Source: Boletus sp. NGJ
Lineage: Eukaryota; Basidiomycota; Agaricomycetes; Boletales; Boletaceae
Assembly (NCBI GenBank): GCA_019096195.1
Contig: JAGTXK010000219.1
Coordinates: 1-64,000, forward strand
DNA length: 64,000 bases
Direction: 5' to 3'
The translations under genes were made by a program, and so were the position numbers. Below the pieces are notes generated by a model. That model was not told where the DNA came from. It did no database searches and saw nothing but the letters and a program-made list of their open reading frames with translations. This document shows, piece after piece, positions 24,438 to 36,847 of this stretch; positions within the stretch are counted from its first letter, which is position 1; every line of letters begins with the position of its first letter.

Positions 24438-26293
24438 TAAATGACATGAGGAGCATTAGGGAAATCGGGGAAATGACACCCACGAAAAAGAACATCATTT
24501 TCACTGATGGAGACACTGGTAGGGGCAGATGAAATCTGTGGGCATGGGGGTGTCTTTATGAACAATAGTACAGCCTTCAAAGAGGCTAGAAAGATGCTTG
24601 AGTAAACATCTGACATAATGGAATTAACATACCATCCTTTCGCTTCTTGGCAGCAGGTGGGAATTGTAGCGGTGATTGAAGCATGCGGGAACACTTCCCT
24701 GAGTGTAAAATAAATTTTAGTACATATAGTGCAACTGAAAGTGAACAACTTACCAGACTGCCAGAAGGGTGTTATTGGATCCACATACTTCACCACACCC
24801 TAACCCTTGCCCATCGGTTTACTAGTAGCAGGTCTGTCATAAAGGTTGCCATCCAGAGTCAAATCAAGCATAGAGCTTGTCAGTTTGATATCAAGATCAC
24901 TTCCATCTAGACTATCAGTGGAGATACTGATAACATCATTGTTAGTAGCTTTGCTGTCATGAGAATCATTAGCTGGGGCAGCATCTGATTTGAACTCAGA
25001 GTCCGATTCAACAATGAGCAGCTGCTTATTCTGTGAATCATAAACCTTGTCAGGAATGGTTTTCCTGGTCACTAAGAAAGTTATTGTCATAGGTTAAATA
25101 TGCTGCAACAATTGCAATCGAACCACTTACTGAACCACAATGCACTGTCTAAAATACTAGCCTTGCCATGACCCTTATTCTCAAATAGAGTAGACCCATT
25201 AGGTTCAGCAACCTCCACAATCGAGAAAGTATTTCCAGAATGAATGAGCACTAGCCAGTCAGGTCATTGAGATGATCAAGGCAACAGTGCAGATGCACAT
25301 GTTGTTGACTTCTGAGCCTCAACAAGATAGGCAAAGACATGTGGAAATCACTCGTGGACTTGCTTGTTCACCTCCACATACAACCATGTGGCATCAATAG
25401 CAATTCCTCTGTTGGGACCAGTTGTACTAATATAACACCCTCGATTTTTCATCGCCTGCACCTCGCTAGTGAATGTCTTTCCGAAGGGAGCTCTTGATTG
25501 TTTCAAGTGTCCATCCCACTAGCAAAATCATGGGCCATTAAGATTCAGAACGATTTAAACATTGGATGACTTACACTAATTCCATATACCACCATTATGA
25601 CAGAGCTGACATGAAAAATTGATGTATTGGCAGTCGTTTGGATGGACAAACCGCTGGGTAGATGTGAATGATTGGATCCTCCCGTGCCAGCCTGAGTTGA
25701 AGCCTGTACAATGTATATCTAGTTTAGCAACGAGAGACGCACTTGAAAAAAAAAAAAAAAAAAAAAAAACATGAACCTTACTTTGCGAGATCCAGACACT
25801 GCACTGGCGTTGGCGAGAACAGCCAGGCATTTTTGTTTCCTAAGTCCAAGTGTTGCTATGGCCTCAGCTCGAGCCCCAGCTGCTGTCTGGGTAACAGTCG
25901 ACAACAAGTATTTCGCCTTGGATTCCTGTTTCGTGAGGTTGGAAAAGATAGTCTGAACCTTGGAATTCATTGCTGGCATGCTGGCAGTGGTCGCATCTGA
26001 CGCTGGCTGGGAAGACAGTGCAGCTTTGGTGGTGCTGGCGGAGGTAATGGATCGGGTTGTTGGACAGCACTGGCCTGGGGATGCTTACTAATACCATGGT
26101 CGCGTTCATGACAGACAGGCTTTCCATCATCTGGCCAACGGAATTCCTCACATTCGCAAGTCCCACCATTTCCACGACAGAATGTAGAGGGATCAATCTT
26201 CATACCGTCCGGTGAAACAAGGGAAGTAGGAGCAGCAGGGAACGAGCGTTGAGAGGAGTCCAGCGTCAGCAGAATGAGGAGGTAACTAAACAA
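24438..26293 (-). pseudogene. Decayed gene of an agaricomycete-amplified family, function unknown
   Basis: Reading right to left, the pieces are a short Cys/His block (TFCRGNGGTCECEEFRWPDD, then CHERDHGISKH), a Ser/Ala-rich region (SKVQTIFSNLTKQESKAK), WDGHLKQSRAPFGKTFTSEV, GPNRGIAIDATWLYVEVNKQ, and WLVLIHSGNTFSIVEVAEPN. After these come TLFENKGHGKASILDSALWF, TRKTIPDKVYDSQNKQ, and an acidic Ser-rich tail. The Cys spacing and the later NKG, TR.xIP and VY motifs resemble a repeated family of unknown function that I recall from agaricomycete genomes. Several in-frame stops lie near 25270-25350, and a run of about 24 A/T bases at 25746-25769 sits in the reading region. The 3' end abuts the hAT insertion. 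I treat it as broken, although some stops may be spliced out. Confidence 0.4.
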
Positions 26294-26343
26294 TATAGTC
26301 CACAGTATCTAAAACCAATGCTCGAAGATACTTATATATCCTA

Positions 26344-28492
26344 CTACAATGCATGAGTCTCCATAAAGTGCGTCAAACAAACAAGTGCCTGGCACCAAAG
26401 GCAGGCCCGTTCATACCAAATTCGCTCTGTGAGTGACACATCTAACCGCTTGGATTGCTGTCGGCCCAGCCGAATTGTCTCGAAGGCAGGGTAATGGCCT
26501 AGCTCCCATTCGGCTGGCGTAAGTCCAAACCCATCAGGAATAATATCTTGACCAATCGTGTCATACAACATCACAAAAAAAATTGCCTCGTTGTCGGAAT
26601 TAGTAAACGGAGTTCAGTGTGATGGAACACGCACATGGCGTCTTGGTCTATATGCTGCTGCTGCTGATTGACGAGCTTGGTTACTTGGGCCACGAATGCA
26701 TTGTCTTCATCACCGCTCGCTTCTTCGTCTGCTGGATGTCCAGCACCAGACTGATTACCTTTGCGCATAAGTGGCTTTCTGTAAACACCATAATGCTTAT
26801 CAATGACGTCCACATTGACACCTTCACAGTCGTCTTGGTATATGCCAAATTGTGTTTGGCCTAGGAAGCGAAGATCCTATGTATTATTAGAAGTTTGTAA
26901 TGTTAGTGTACTGTTTTATGACGAGCCACTAACGCACCTTTGGGCTTTTGTTGTTCGTATCAACGCCATTGATAGGATGGCAATTCCATTCATGCTGAAA
27001 ATCAAGACAATCCTTGTTGACAGCAGGGACGAAAAGCACATGCAACAACCACAGGTGGCTCGGATTCTGGGGGTTAAGCATATGTCGATTTTCAAGGCGG
27101 GTGAAAAACGCACGCCAACGGCGAGCAAACCGCGTTCCGACTTTGACCCACAAATGCTCGATACGTGAGTTATGTGTAGACCTAAAACGTCAAATCACTT
27201 GATGTTACAAAATATATAAAGTTCAGACTTACGAGCCCCACATAAACGAGGCACGGTGAGAACCATTCTTCATGATCATGTACGTTGCAACATCTATATT
27301 CTCACCTCCACGATCACCCCTAACCCGGGATGGTATTCCATACTCCATTACTGCATACTGGAAGAGATCAAAAACAGTCGCCGAGCGGTTATTATCACTT
27401 GCTCGTAGCGCCGTTATCTGAGAGTTATGGAGACCATAAATATTAGTATCATGCACAAATTATGATATTTCTTAACACACACCGTACGACAAAATCCGTC
27501 AATGAAACCATGAATTACAATTCCCCAACGAATAAGTTTGTGGTGGCCGTCAACACGCCAGAGTGCATTTGGGCGCTTTACGTAGTATTTGCGTCGCCTC
27601 TTTATCTGATGGTTGCGGAGAACATGACCAATACAGTCAACTCTACGAAGTGATTTGAGGACACGACGATACTGCACGCGATGACCGTGAGCTCGTAAAT
27701 GGCCCATCACGTATCGTAAACCGGCCTCTGGATGTGCAGCCTTATATCGGATTACATGCTGATCAAGTTCCGTGTTACTCATTATTGAGTATGCACGTTT
27801 GATGGCGTGTTTGTCCATGTATGAGCGAAGGGTGCTCCTATGCACCCCCAGGGTACATGCCAGCTCAGTCAGCTTGATTTGCCGGGAATCAGAGGTCGCC
27901 TCCCTGAGGTAAGCTAGATCGATGACTTTCTGGGGACGACCATGTTTCCCAGTGTGGACAACACTCACGGGCTGCGGCATCCGAACATATCCATCTGTCC
28001 TGTGAATTTTACCAGTTAATACGTCAATTACTACACTACGGAGTCAGTGCAGACTTACTGATTTTGCACATTCTCAGAGTAACATGAGAGCGCAAGGAAC
28101 AGGTCGCCAAGTTGGGTGGTTACCATCTCCAGCCATTGTTCGATGTCTGTTGACGTGTAATCATGTTTGACTGCTAGAAGCAGTGGAATTGCATCACCCT
28201 CAATTGCGGCAAGGTGGAACTTGAGTCGAATCGGATCCATCTGGTCTTGGTCGAGAACTCGCAGAGCATGCTGGTAGATATCGCTTAGAGCATTATGTGC
28301 CAACACAAGATTGGGAGGCTGTTCAACTTGTGGAAGCGGAGGCAGCGTTCGTGGTAACATGCGGAGGCATAAAGTTGGAGGCGTACGCAACAACCAATAG
28401 TATTATGTCACCGTAGAGTTCTTGTTGTCGCCACTCTATATTGCCCTCACCGTCTGTGGCCTTCGACGTGCCATTCTCTCTGCTTGATCCAT
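26344..28492 (-). CDS. Integrase-core (rve-like) domain protein
   Basis: The exon chain gives an N-terminal leader (MDQAERMARRRPQT), a helical region (NLVLAHNALSDIYQHALRV), and a predicted helix-turn-helix (LTELACTLGVHRSTLRSYMD). An RNase-H-like core follows with an apparent DDE triad: Asp in WRVDGHHKLIRWG, Asp in RVRGDRGGEN, and Glu in NSRIEHLWV. After it come HLWLLHVLFVPAVNKD and a C-terminal region ending LVCLTHFMETHAL. I recall this as a stand-alone integrase family repeated in agaricomycetes and some animals. Whether it is a cut-and-paste element, a domesticated gene, or a relic of a larger element cannot be decided here. No terminal repeats were found. The last splice junction, near 26575, is unresolved. 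Confidence 0.65.
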
Positions 28493-28512
28493 CCTAGTCA
28501 ACCTAGCAAGTC

Positions 28513-29502
28513 ATGTCTGCATCTATTCAACACCATCCTCTTTATTACTTCCCGAATGGGACACACATCTTTCGTGTATGTATCCACTTCCAGTCCAGAA
28601 CCTATTTTCTAAAAACCTTCCACCAGGTTGAAAACACACTTTACAAGTTGCACAATGGCATCCTCTCAGCGCATTCCGCCCTCTTCAAGGACATGTTTAC
28701 AGTAGGCGAAGCTGGGCCCTACCTCCCAGTCGAAGGGAAGACCGACACGGACCCCATTTTGCTAGAGAGCGAACAACAAGCTGTCTTTGACTTATTTCTC
28801 GATCATATCAATGGCCGGTGGGTATTTACTATTTACTATCGTGTGCATTCTCCCTTGACAGAGCTCTGTAGTTCACGCAGTGTGGGCTCGGACGGTGCTT
28901 ACTCTCACGAACAACTGTGGAACCTGCTGCGATTCGCAGACAAGTACCGCTGCCCAATGACACGACTCTTTGTTATCGATCATATTTGGGATGCAAGGTA
29001 CTCCTATCACCCCACAGAACTCGTACAGCTAGGCTCTCAATTCAAGGTCCCCAAGCTCTTCATACGTGGATTCAAGCTTCTTCTCGACATCCCACTCAAA
29101 CAGATCAGAAAGGAACAACGTCTGCGAATGGGCAATGATGTATTCATTGCATTGACATATGCTAAATCCCTGCTCGAGGAGCATACTCGCCTTGTTGCCT
29201 GTGAGGAACCTGTGATCCTCACCCACACAGATGATTGTCCAGACCCACTCGCATGTCAAGAGGACTGGCACAACGTCTGGTGGAATGGAATGGGCCGGTT
29301 TTTGCTTGACGCGAGAAATCCGCAACCGTTTGCTGACGCTGTTAAGCGTTTTCGGGAGCTGCAGTTTGGTCGCATGGGTACTGGCTGCCTGAAGCTAATG
29401 TTCCAGACCCTCGATCGTGGGGCTGGCTTTCGGCATGCCGACGTATTCATTGCTGATATTTGTAGTGGACTTGTAGATGAACTCCATTTGGCCGATTCCT
29501 AA
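28513..29502 (+). CDS. BTB/POZ domain protein
   Basis: The product is about 310-330 residues. The N-terminal BTB fold is visible in ENTLYKLHNGILSAHSALFKDMF, which marks the dimerisation helix region, and in AVFDLFLDHING. A conserved C-terminal part follows: YSHEQLWNLLRFADKYRCP, VIDHIWDARYSYHPTELVQL, FKVPKLFIRGFKLLLDIPL, CQEDWHNVWWNGMGRFLLD and FRHADVFIADICSGLVDEL. This matches a BTB family strongly expanded in agaricomycetes. BTB proteins often act as adaptors for cullin-3 ubiquitin ligases, but the target here is unknown. A 54 nt GT-AG intron likely lies after HIFR, and it also reads through in frame. The start is only 20 bp from the divergent start of the integrase-core gene. Confidence 0.8.
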   Translation: MSASIQHHPLYYFPNGTHIFRVCIHFQSRTYFLKTFHQVENTLYKLHNGILSAHSALFKDMFTVGEAGPYLPVEGKTDTDPILLESEQQAVFDLFLDHINGRWVFTIYYRVHSPLTELCSSRSVGSDGAYSHEQLWNLLRFADKYRCPMTRLFVIDHIWDARYSYHPTELVQLGSQFKVPKLFIRGFKLLLDIPLKQIRKEQRLRMGNDVFIALTYAKSLLEEHTRLVACEEPVILTHTDDCPDPLACQEDWHNVWWNGMGRFLLDARNPQPFADAVKRFRELQFGRMGTGCLKLMFQTLDRGAGFRHADVFIADICSGLVDELHLADS

Positions 29503-29544
29503 TACTACTATGCCTCTGCCACCGTGGTGTCCCCCTCTCTGTAC

Positions 29545-29692
29545 TATGTGCAATGCATTGTACTAAAATTGCGACGGATATTTAAAAAACTCGCGGGATG
29601 GTGGCAAGTGCGGTCACTAAAGACAATGCAGCGGCGGGGCGCGGCATGCAAAAAATGCGGTGGGATTAAATGTGCAGATGTCACGCCATATA
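29545..29692. repeat. Dispersed 148 bp repeat, CpG-rich copy (inverted)
   Basis: This is the inverted partner of 18045-18192. It keeps CpG dinucleotides at about nine positions where the other copy has TpG or CpA. No transposase or terminal repeats are attached. Confidence 0.85.
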
Positions 29693-29967
29693 GTAAGGGT
29701 TTGTTTTGCCGACCGCGGCACCACGACAAAGTCACGTACTATACTCTCACTCTCTCCTCGTTGTGTTTCCCTCCCGCGTTCGAATGCTTGTCTTATTATC
29801 AGGGTCTTGCTCATTGTTCTTGATAAAGGAAGAAAGGCCACGTTCGTGGCAGTACCCGCCTACGTTGAGGAGTAAATGGGAACAGTCGGAATCTTTATTT
29901 AGTTGACAGCTGCGGAAGTGGTTTACCAAAGTTCTACGATCCTCTCCGGTATCAATGTAACGAGGGT

Positions 29968-30794
29968 CTATATAAGACAGAAACTCGCGCAATGAATCAG
30001 TTGAATAAAACGAGACACGAGATAGTACACAATCAAAAGCGTATTGTACAATTCGTGAAGAGTCCTGCATCCCAGTGTGACTGCGACCTCCGCGCAAACC
30101 AACTCACACAAACCAGCACGATCGTCAGACGGCGCACCCCGTCTCGCGCACTCGCCTAAAAACAAGTGACGCACGAACCATTGGAAACAAAGTGCGACAT
30201 CACCCAGTAAGACAGGCTCAACTCCATGCGAGACACACGCCTCACGCAACGAGACGGCATCCAAATCGAACGCGAAAATACGCCTCCTATTCGCAACGCA
30301 CCGAAGACCGTCAAGCAACACGCGTTCGGCCGCAGATGAAACAGACTCATTATCGCCAAGACGTCGACTGGGACGTGCGCCAACATTCGACGGCCCAGCG
30401 TCCATTTCGTGCTGACGAGCGACATCAACGATATGGACCACGTCCATGGACGCAAAAACGGGTGCTTCAATACACCCCGGGTCAAAAAAAAACGGGCCAC
30501 ACGCACGAACGGAGGACGAAACGGCTGCCCGCAGTGCTAGTGCGGGTCATAAAACCACCGGGCACGAAAAAGGAGAGGACGACGCTCACGAAGGGGTACC
30601 ACTACTAACGTAGCGGGAATAATCAAGCTTTTACCTCGAATGTATACGATCAACAGATCAAACACCGACATGATTCCTCGTCCGCCCGCATCCCTGTAAA
30701 TACTTGAACACTTGCGTAGATACGATACGATGTTCTCAGGTGCAACGATTACGGCCGGTGTAAACAAGGTACCTGCTGAACCTCGGCCGATCAT
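29968..30794 (-). CDS. Hypothetical protein downstream of ALG8
   Basis: Two exons can be joined in phase: MIGRGSAGTL through FDLLIVYIR, then APVFASMDVVHIVDVARQHE onward, giving RRIFAFDLDAVSLREACV and ALCFQWFVRHLFLG. The donor is gtaaaa near 30632 and the acceptor lies near 30460. I do not recognise the family. The proposed start lies just 8 bp after the ALG8 stop on the same strand, which is unusually tight for a separate fungal gene, so the real start may be internal or the segment may be 3' untranslated. The downstream end near 29968 is also uncertain. Confidence 0.35.
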
Positions 30795-30802
30795 CTAGTC
30801 TA

Positions 30803-33045
<2,243 letters not shown>

Positions 33046-33130
33046 ATAGGCACGGAACCGCGTCCATCAACAAAGGGTCTCACTACACTCAAAACTAACA
33101 GTATAACCATCAACAAAACTACGGACAGTA

Positions 33131-33998
33131 TCAAACTACTTTCAATTCAGCAACTGTTTTCAATGCCTCTTCAACCACAACCCCGGGAAATTCGTACTGT
33201 ATCCAATGTCCGGCATCGGGTACATGGACAAGTCGAACGTGAGGAAACGGTTGGAGGTCGTCAGCAAAGCAAGTCTGATTGATTGCCGGACCTGCAATCA
33301 ACACAGTCACTTTCCATTTTGGTGATGTCTTTTCGAAACAATGAAGGAAGTTCCATGGTTGATTTCGCTGTAGCAAGCAGAGAACATGAACAAATCAACC
33401 AAAGAGCAAATTAGCTGGACCTTACCCCATAGATACCATGGACAGCCTCGGGGTCCGCCAAACGGGTGCCAAGCTCTCTGTAGATGGCATCCTCTCCGGT
33501 CCACAATGTATTTTCAGCCAGATAGGCACCCGCACCCTTAATGTCTATGCATGAAGCAGAAAATATAGCATCCTTGACTGCAATCTTCTCCGCTCCTTGC
33601 TGCAAAGGAGGATCAACAAGGATAATGGCTGTTGGGTGCGACCGGGATAAATAAGGGAAGAGGGACATGGTAGTCACCCCGCCAAGAGAATGACCCATGA
33701 TCAAATCATAATTTCTTGCTGATAGATATGGGCGTAAATCTTCAACTATTGAGTCCATGTGATAATCTGTGGCCCGCCGCAATCCGTGACCGATGAGGTC
33801 AGGCGCTGTGACCAGATAGCCTACCAGTGCTCAGCACCCCCCCAAGTAGCGCAACGCATGCCGAACCATACCTTGAGCGGCCAGGGAGGAGGCTACTCTA
33901 TGCCATGTATGCGAAGAAGAGGTTAATCCGTGAATCAAAAGTGCGTGTTTGCGGGCAGAGAGTGATCCCCATACTGTGGCAGAAGGGATGCTAGTCAT
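33131..33998 (-). CDS. Alpha/beta hydrolase fold protein
   Basis: Three exons (33998-33872, 33820-33426, 33367-33131) code for about 250 residues. The N terminus has KHALLIHGLTSSSHTWHRVA, a typical HG oxyanion region, and APDLIGHGL. The nucleophile elbow is MGHSLGGVT, with Ser as nucleophile. A cap region (TLWTGEDAIYRELGTRLAD) follows. Near the C terminus LVHVPDAGHWIQYEFP provides the catalytic His. No signal peptide or membrane span is seen, so it is probably soluble and intracellular. The substrate cannot be told from sequence; epoxide hydrolase-like or esterase activity is possible. It lies 85 bp upstream of ALG8 on the same strand and is divergent to VMA21. Confidence 0.85.
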
Positions 33999-34316
33999 GA
34001 TTGTTGGGAGGGCGGATGTCCGCAGACTGCTTAGCAGGCAGACCTCGAGAGAATCCGCAAGATCTTATTAACAGATAGAAAAACCCACGAGACCTTGAAC
34101 TGAAATGCGAAATGAGTTTGATCTCAGAGGCTAGGTTATATTTACCAACAGAGTGCCTTTGTTAGTTGCAGCCATTGGATGAGCGACCCCCAAAGCCCAA
34201 GCTAGCGTTCAACGAAGTTGGCGCGGTTGAAGAGGACGCGAAGATTGTTTAGGCGCACTGCCACCACCCTAACGTTTCATTTCAACTTCGAAAAGCACAG
34301 TTCGAGTTATACTGCT

Positions 34317-34709
34317 ATGAGTAACCAGTCTACAATTGCTAACGCGACGGCGCAAGCAGCCTCAAGGTGTGTGCCTATATTTTACGAGGTGACTCCCACA
34401 TGAATCACATACACTTAGGGGAGCTCTTGTTAAGTTATTGCTCTTCGCGGTCACGCTTGCAGTTCTACCGATTTCCTCCTACTTTATTTCGCTCAGGTAC
34501 ATGTGGGGAGGTGCGGTGTCTCTGCCAATCATGCTTGAACACCACTTACTGTATGTTTCACAGGTAACCATAATTATGCTGCCATAACTGCCGTCTGCGC
34601 GGCAAACGTGGTGCTTGTAGCTTACATCGTTACCTCCATCTTGGAAGACAGAAAGTCGTTGGAAGAAACCGAAGGGAAGAAACTGGAAGAATCAAAGAAG
34701 CATCGTTAA
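34317..34709 (+). CDS. VMA21: V-ATPase assembly membrane protein Vma21
   Basis: Three short exons (34317-34366, 34419-34510, 34564-34709) code for a protein of about 95 residues. The first membrane span is LVKLLLFAVTLAVLPISSYF and the second is YAAITAVCAANVVLVAYIV. A short loop ISLRYMWGGNHN joins them. The tail ends KKLEESKKHR; the final KKHR fits a KKXX ER-retrieval signal, as expected for a chaperone that assembles the V0 sector in the ER and cycles back from the Golgi. The N terminus MSNQSTIANATAQAAS is hydrophilic. All introns are canonical and in phase. Short open frames that do not join the exons would hide this gene. Confidence 0.9.
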
Positions 34710-35300
34710 TCATTAATGGATTACCTGCCTCACCTCATTGTCTCCTGGAGTAAACTAGGTCGATACAATTCATGCCTGATTCTGGATCAATGACGTGAGT
34801 CCACATATCGAAGGAAGTACCTCGTTCTCACCAGACAACGCAACGAATCGTTATATATCTGACGTATTGGCGGTACGAATTCATCGTCACCGACACTGTC
34901 TGACTACTGTCCTTGCCAGAATTCCGGCAAACAGGGAAAATCAAGTTCACCCACACCGACTGTACACATTTCCCCCGAAGCTCTCAACCCAAGAATATCA
35001 ACTATGAAGAATGTAAGAAAGTATGTCCTTCCCTTGTACCATGTTATTGCTCAAAGTAGGCAAGTGGCATCATTGTGCTGCTCTGTCTAGGCTACACACG
35101 AGACCTCGATGACAGATTCATCGAAACACTTTGACGCTCTCAACTGAACTAGATCGCTGCTTTACGTGGTTTGAGTTTAAAACCTTTGATACTGCATGGA
35201 TGTTGTTTGCACTGCATGTACCAGATACGAATATATGACGTCTGGTACTCCTTCCAGTAACATCAATATCGAGTGACTACTGTCATCTTTGAAACGGAGG
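34710..35300. other. Intergenic, VMA21 to PPM1
   Basis: About 590 bp. It probably contains the VMA21 3' end and the PPM1 promoter. No gene, repeat or named motif was seen. Confidence 0.45.
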
Positions 35301-36585
35301 ATGTTTCCCCCATCTCCATCATTCGGTCGCGAACGTGGCACAGATGCTGACAGTGCCATCCGCCAAACCGACACCGATGCAGCTCTCGCAAGACTCTCTG
35401 CAGTGAAGAAGGGCTATATCGAGGATCCGTTCATAATTCACCTCCTTCCTCGTGCTCAGTTCCAACCTGCACGTCCTCCCTTGATCAACATCGGAACGTA
35501 CGTTCGTTCCAAGTCCATCGATGCGCTCGTCGATCAATGGCTGGAGTTCTGCGAACAACAAGACACAGTGTGCCAGATCGTGAGCCTCGGCGCTGGGAGC
35601 GATACAAGGTTCTGGCGCATCAGCGTGCGTGCCTCGCCCTTCATTTTACTTTGAGTTATGATAATAACTTTCAGTAGACCGGGCCTCGCTCGCATTTCTT
35701 AAAATCATACTTCGAACTTGACTTCCCGGATGTCACTACCAAGAAGGCGATGGCTATCCGTAAAAGCAAAGAGCTCAGCACAGTCCTAGGTTCACCCGAG
35801 AGTGTTACTATCGGTGAGTTCCTACGGTATGATGAACCCGGGAGATCATCTCAAAGTTTCAAGCGTCGGGTGGAACTGCACTCCACTCGAGCAAGTATCA
35901 CCTGATCCCATCTGATCTGCGTCATCCGCCATCCACCTCCCTGGCACCGGTGCTTGATGGGTTGCTATCGTCGACACTCCCTACCCTCTTGCTCTTTGAA
36001 TGCGTGCTGGTTTACATGTCACCTGAGTCGACTTCTGCCCTTATCAACTGGTTCGTGAATCACCTTGCTTCCCCCCACGAAGGGAGTATTCTCGGGGCCA
36101 TTGTATACGAGATGTTTGGCCTCCAAGACGCCTTTGGTCAAGTCATGTTGAATAACTTGCGGGTATTTGTATCTCATTTCACTCTCCTTACTTTCACCTC
36201 AATTGCAGTCTTAGTCGAGGAACGTATCCTTGCCGGGTGCGGCCCCGTACCCCACGGTCGACTCTCTACGTGAACGTTTCACTCCACACGGGTTCACATT
36301 CTCCTGTGCACTGACATTGAACGAGGTACGCGAGAAATACATCAACCCCCCTGAGCTCGAGCGGTGAGTTCCCTGCTACGCGGCTGTAAGCGTGCGTCCT
36401 TCCTGACACCTCTGACGCGCAGGATATCCCACCTTGAATTACTTGACGAGGTTGAGGAGCTGAATCTAGTGCTCCAACACTATGCCATCACCTGGGGTGC
36501 CAAGACATTCATGCCCACAGCAAAGTCAAGTCCTTGGAAACAGTGGGGTTTAAAAATGCCATCACAAGCTCTGCCTCGTGGTTGA
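35301..36585 (+). CDS. PPM1: Leucine carboxyl methyltransferase 1 (PP2A methyltransferase)
   Basis: This enzyme methylates the C-terminal leucine of the PP2A catalytic subunit using S-adenosylmethionine, steering holoenzyme assembly. The start is placed at MFPPSPSFGRERG, the first ATG. Recognised blocks are RGTDADSAIRQTDTDA, SAVKKGYIEDPF, PLINIGTYVRSKSIDALVDQ, the SAM motif IVSLGAGSDTRFWRI, and LKSYFELDFPDVTTKKAMAI. Next are FECVLVYMSPESTSALINWF, EMFGLQDAFGQVMLNNL, the downstream SRNVSLPGAAPYPTVDSL, and ISHLELLDEVEELNLVLQHY. About five GT-AG introns of around 50-60 nt are used. The gene appears complete and converges on RNR2. Confidence 0.92.
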
Positions 36586-36847
36586 TGTCGCGGGAGACAG
36601 ATGTGTGGACTGGTTATCTAAAACGCCAGCCGAATAATGCCAACACATTATGTGTCCGTCCAACCCCACGTGGTCAGAATAATGCTATTGGGTGTCGCTA
36701 AATAATGAAATAACATGGGATAATAGTACAAGCTGATATGATGTAACAAATCTAACAAACGGAGTGTCATGGAGTGTATGTATCATCGTGAGGTAGCGCT
36801 ACGGTTAAACGGTATACCAATGCAGGAAAACAAACAAAAAGGTAAGC

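Noticed and set aside
18045-29692. The 148 bp inverted repeat pair as terminal repeats of an 11.6 kb element
   Set aside because: Neither copy is bordered by a target duplication, the right copy lies beyond an apparently intact BTB gene, and the similarity stops abruptly at both edges. A dispersed repeat is simpler.
34218-34316. Upstream extension of VMA21 (MARLKRTRRLF...)
   Set aside because: Basic residues here are not part of the Vma21 family. The start at 34317 gives the normal short hydrophilic N terminus.
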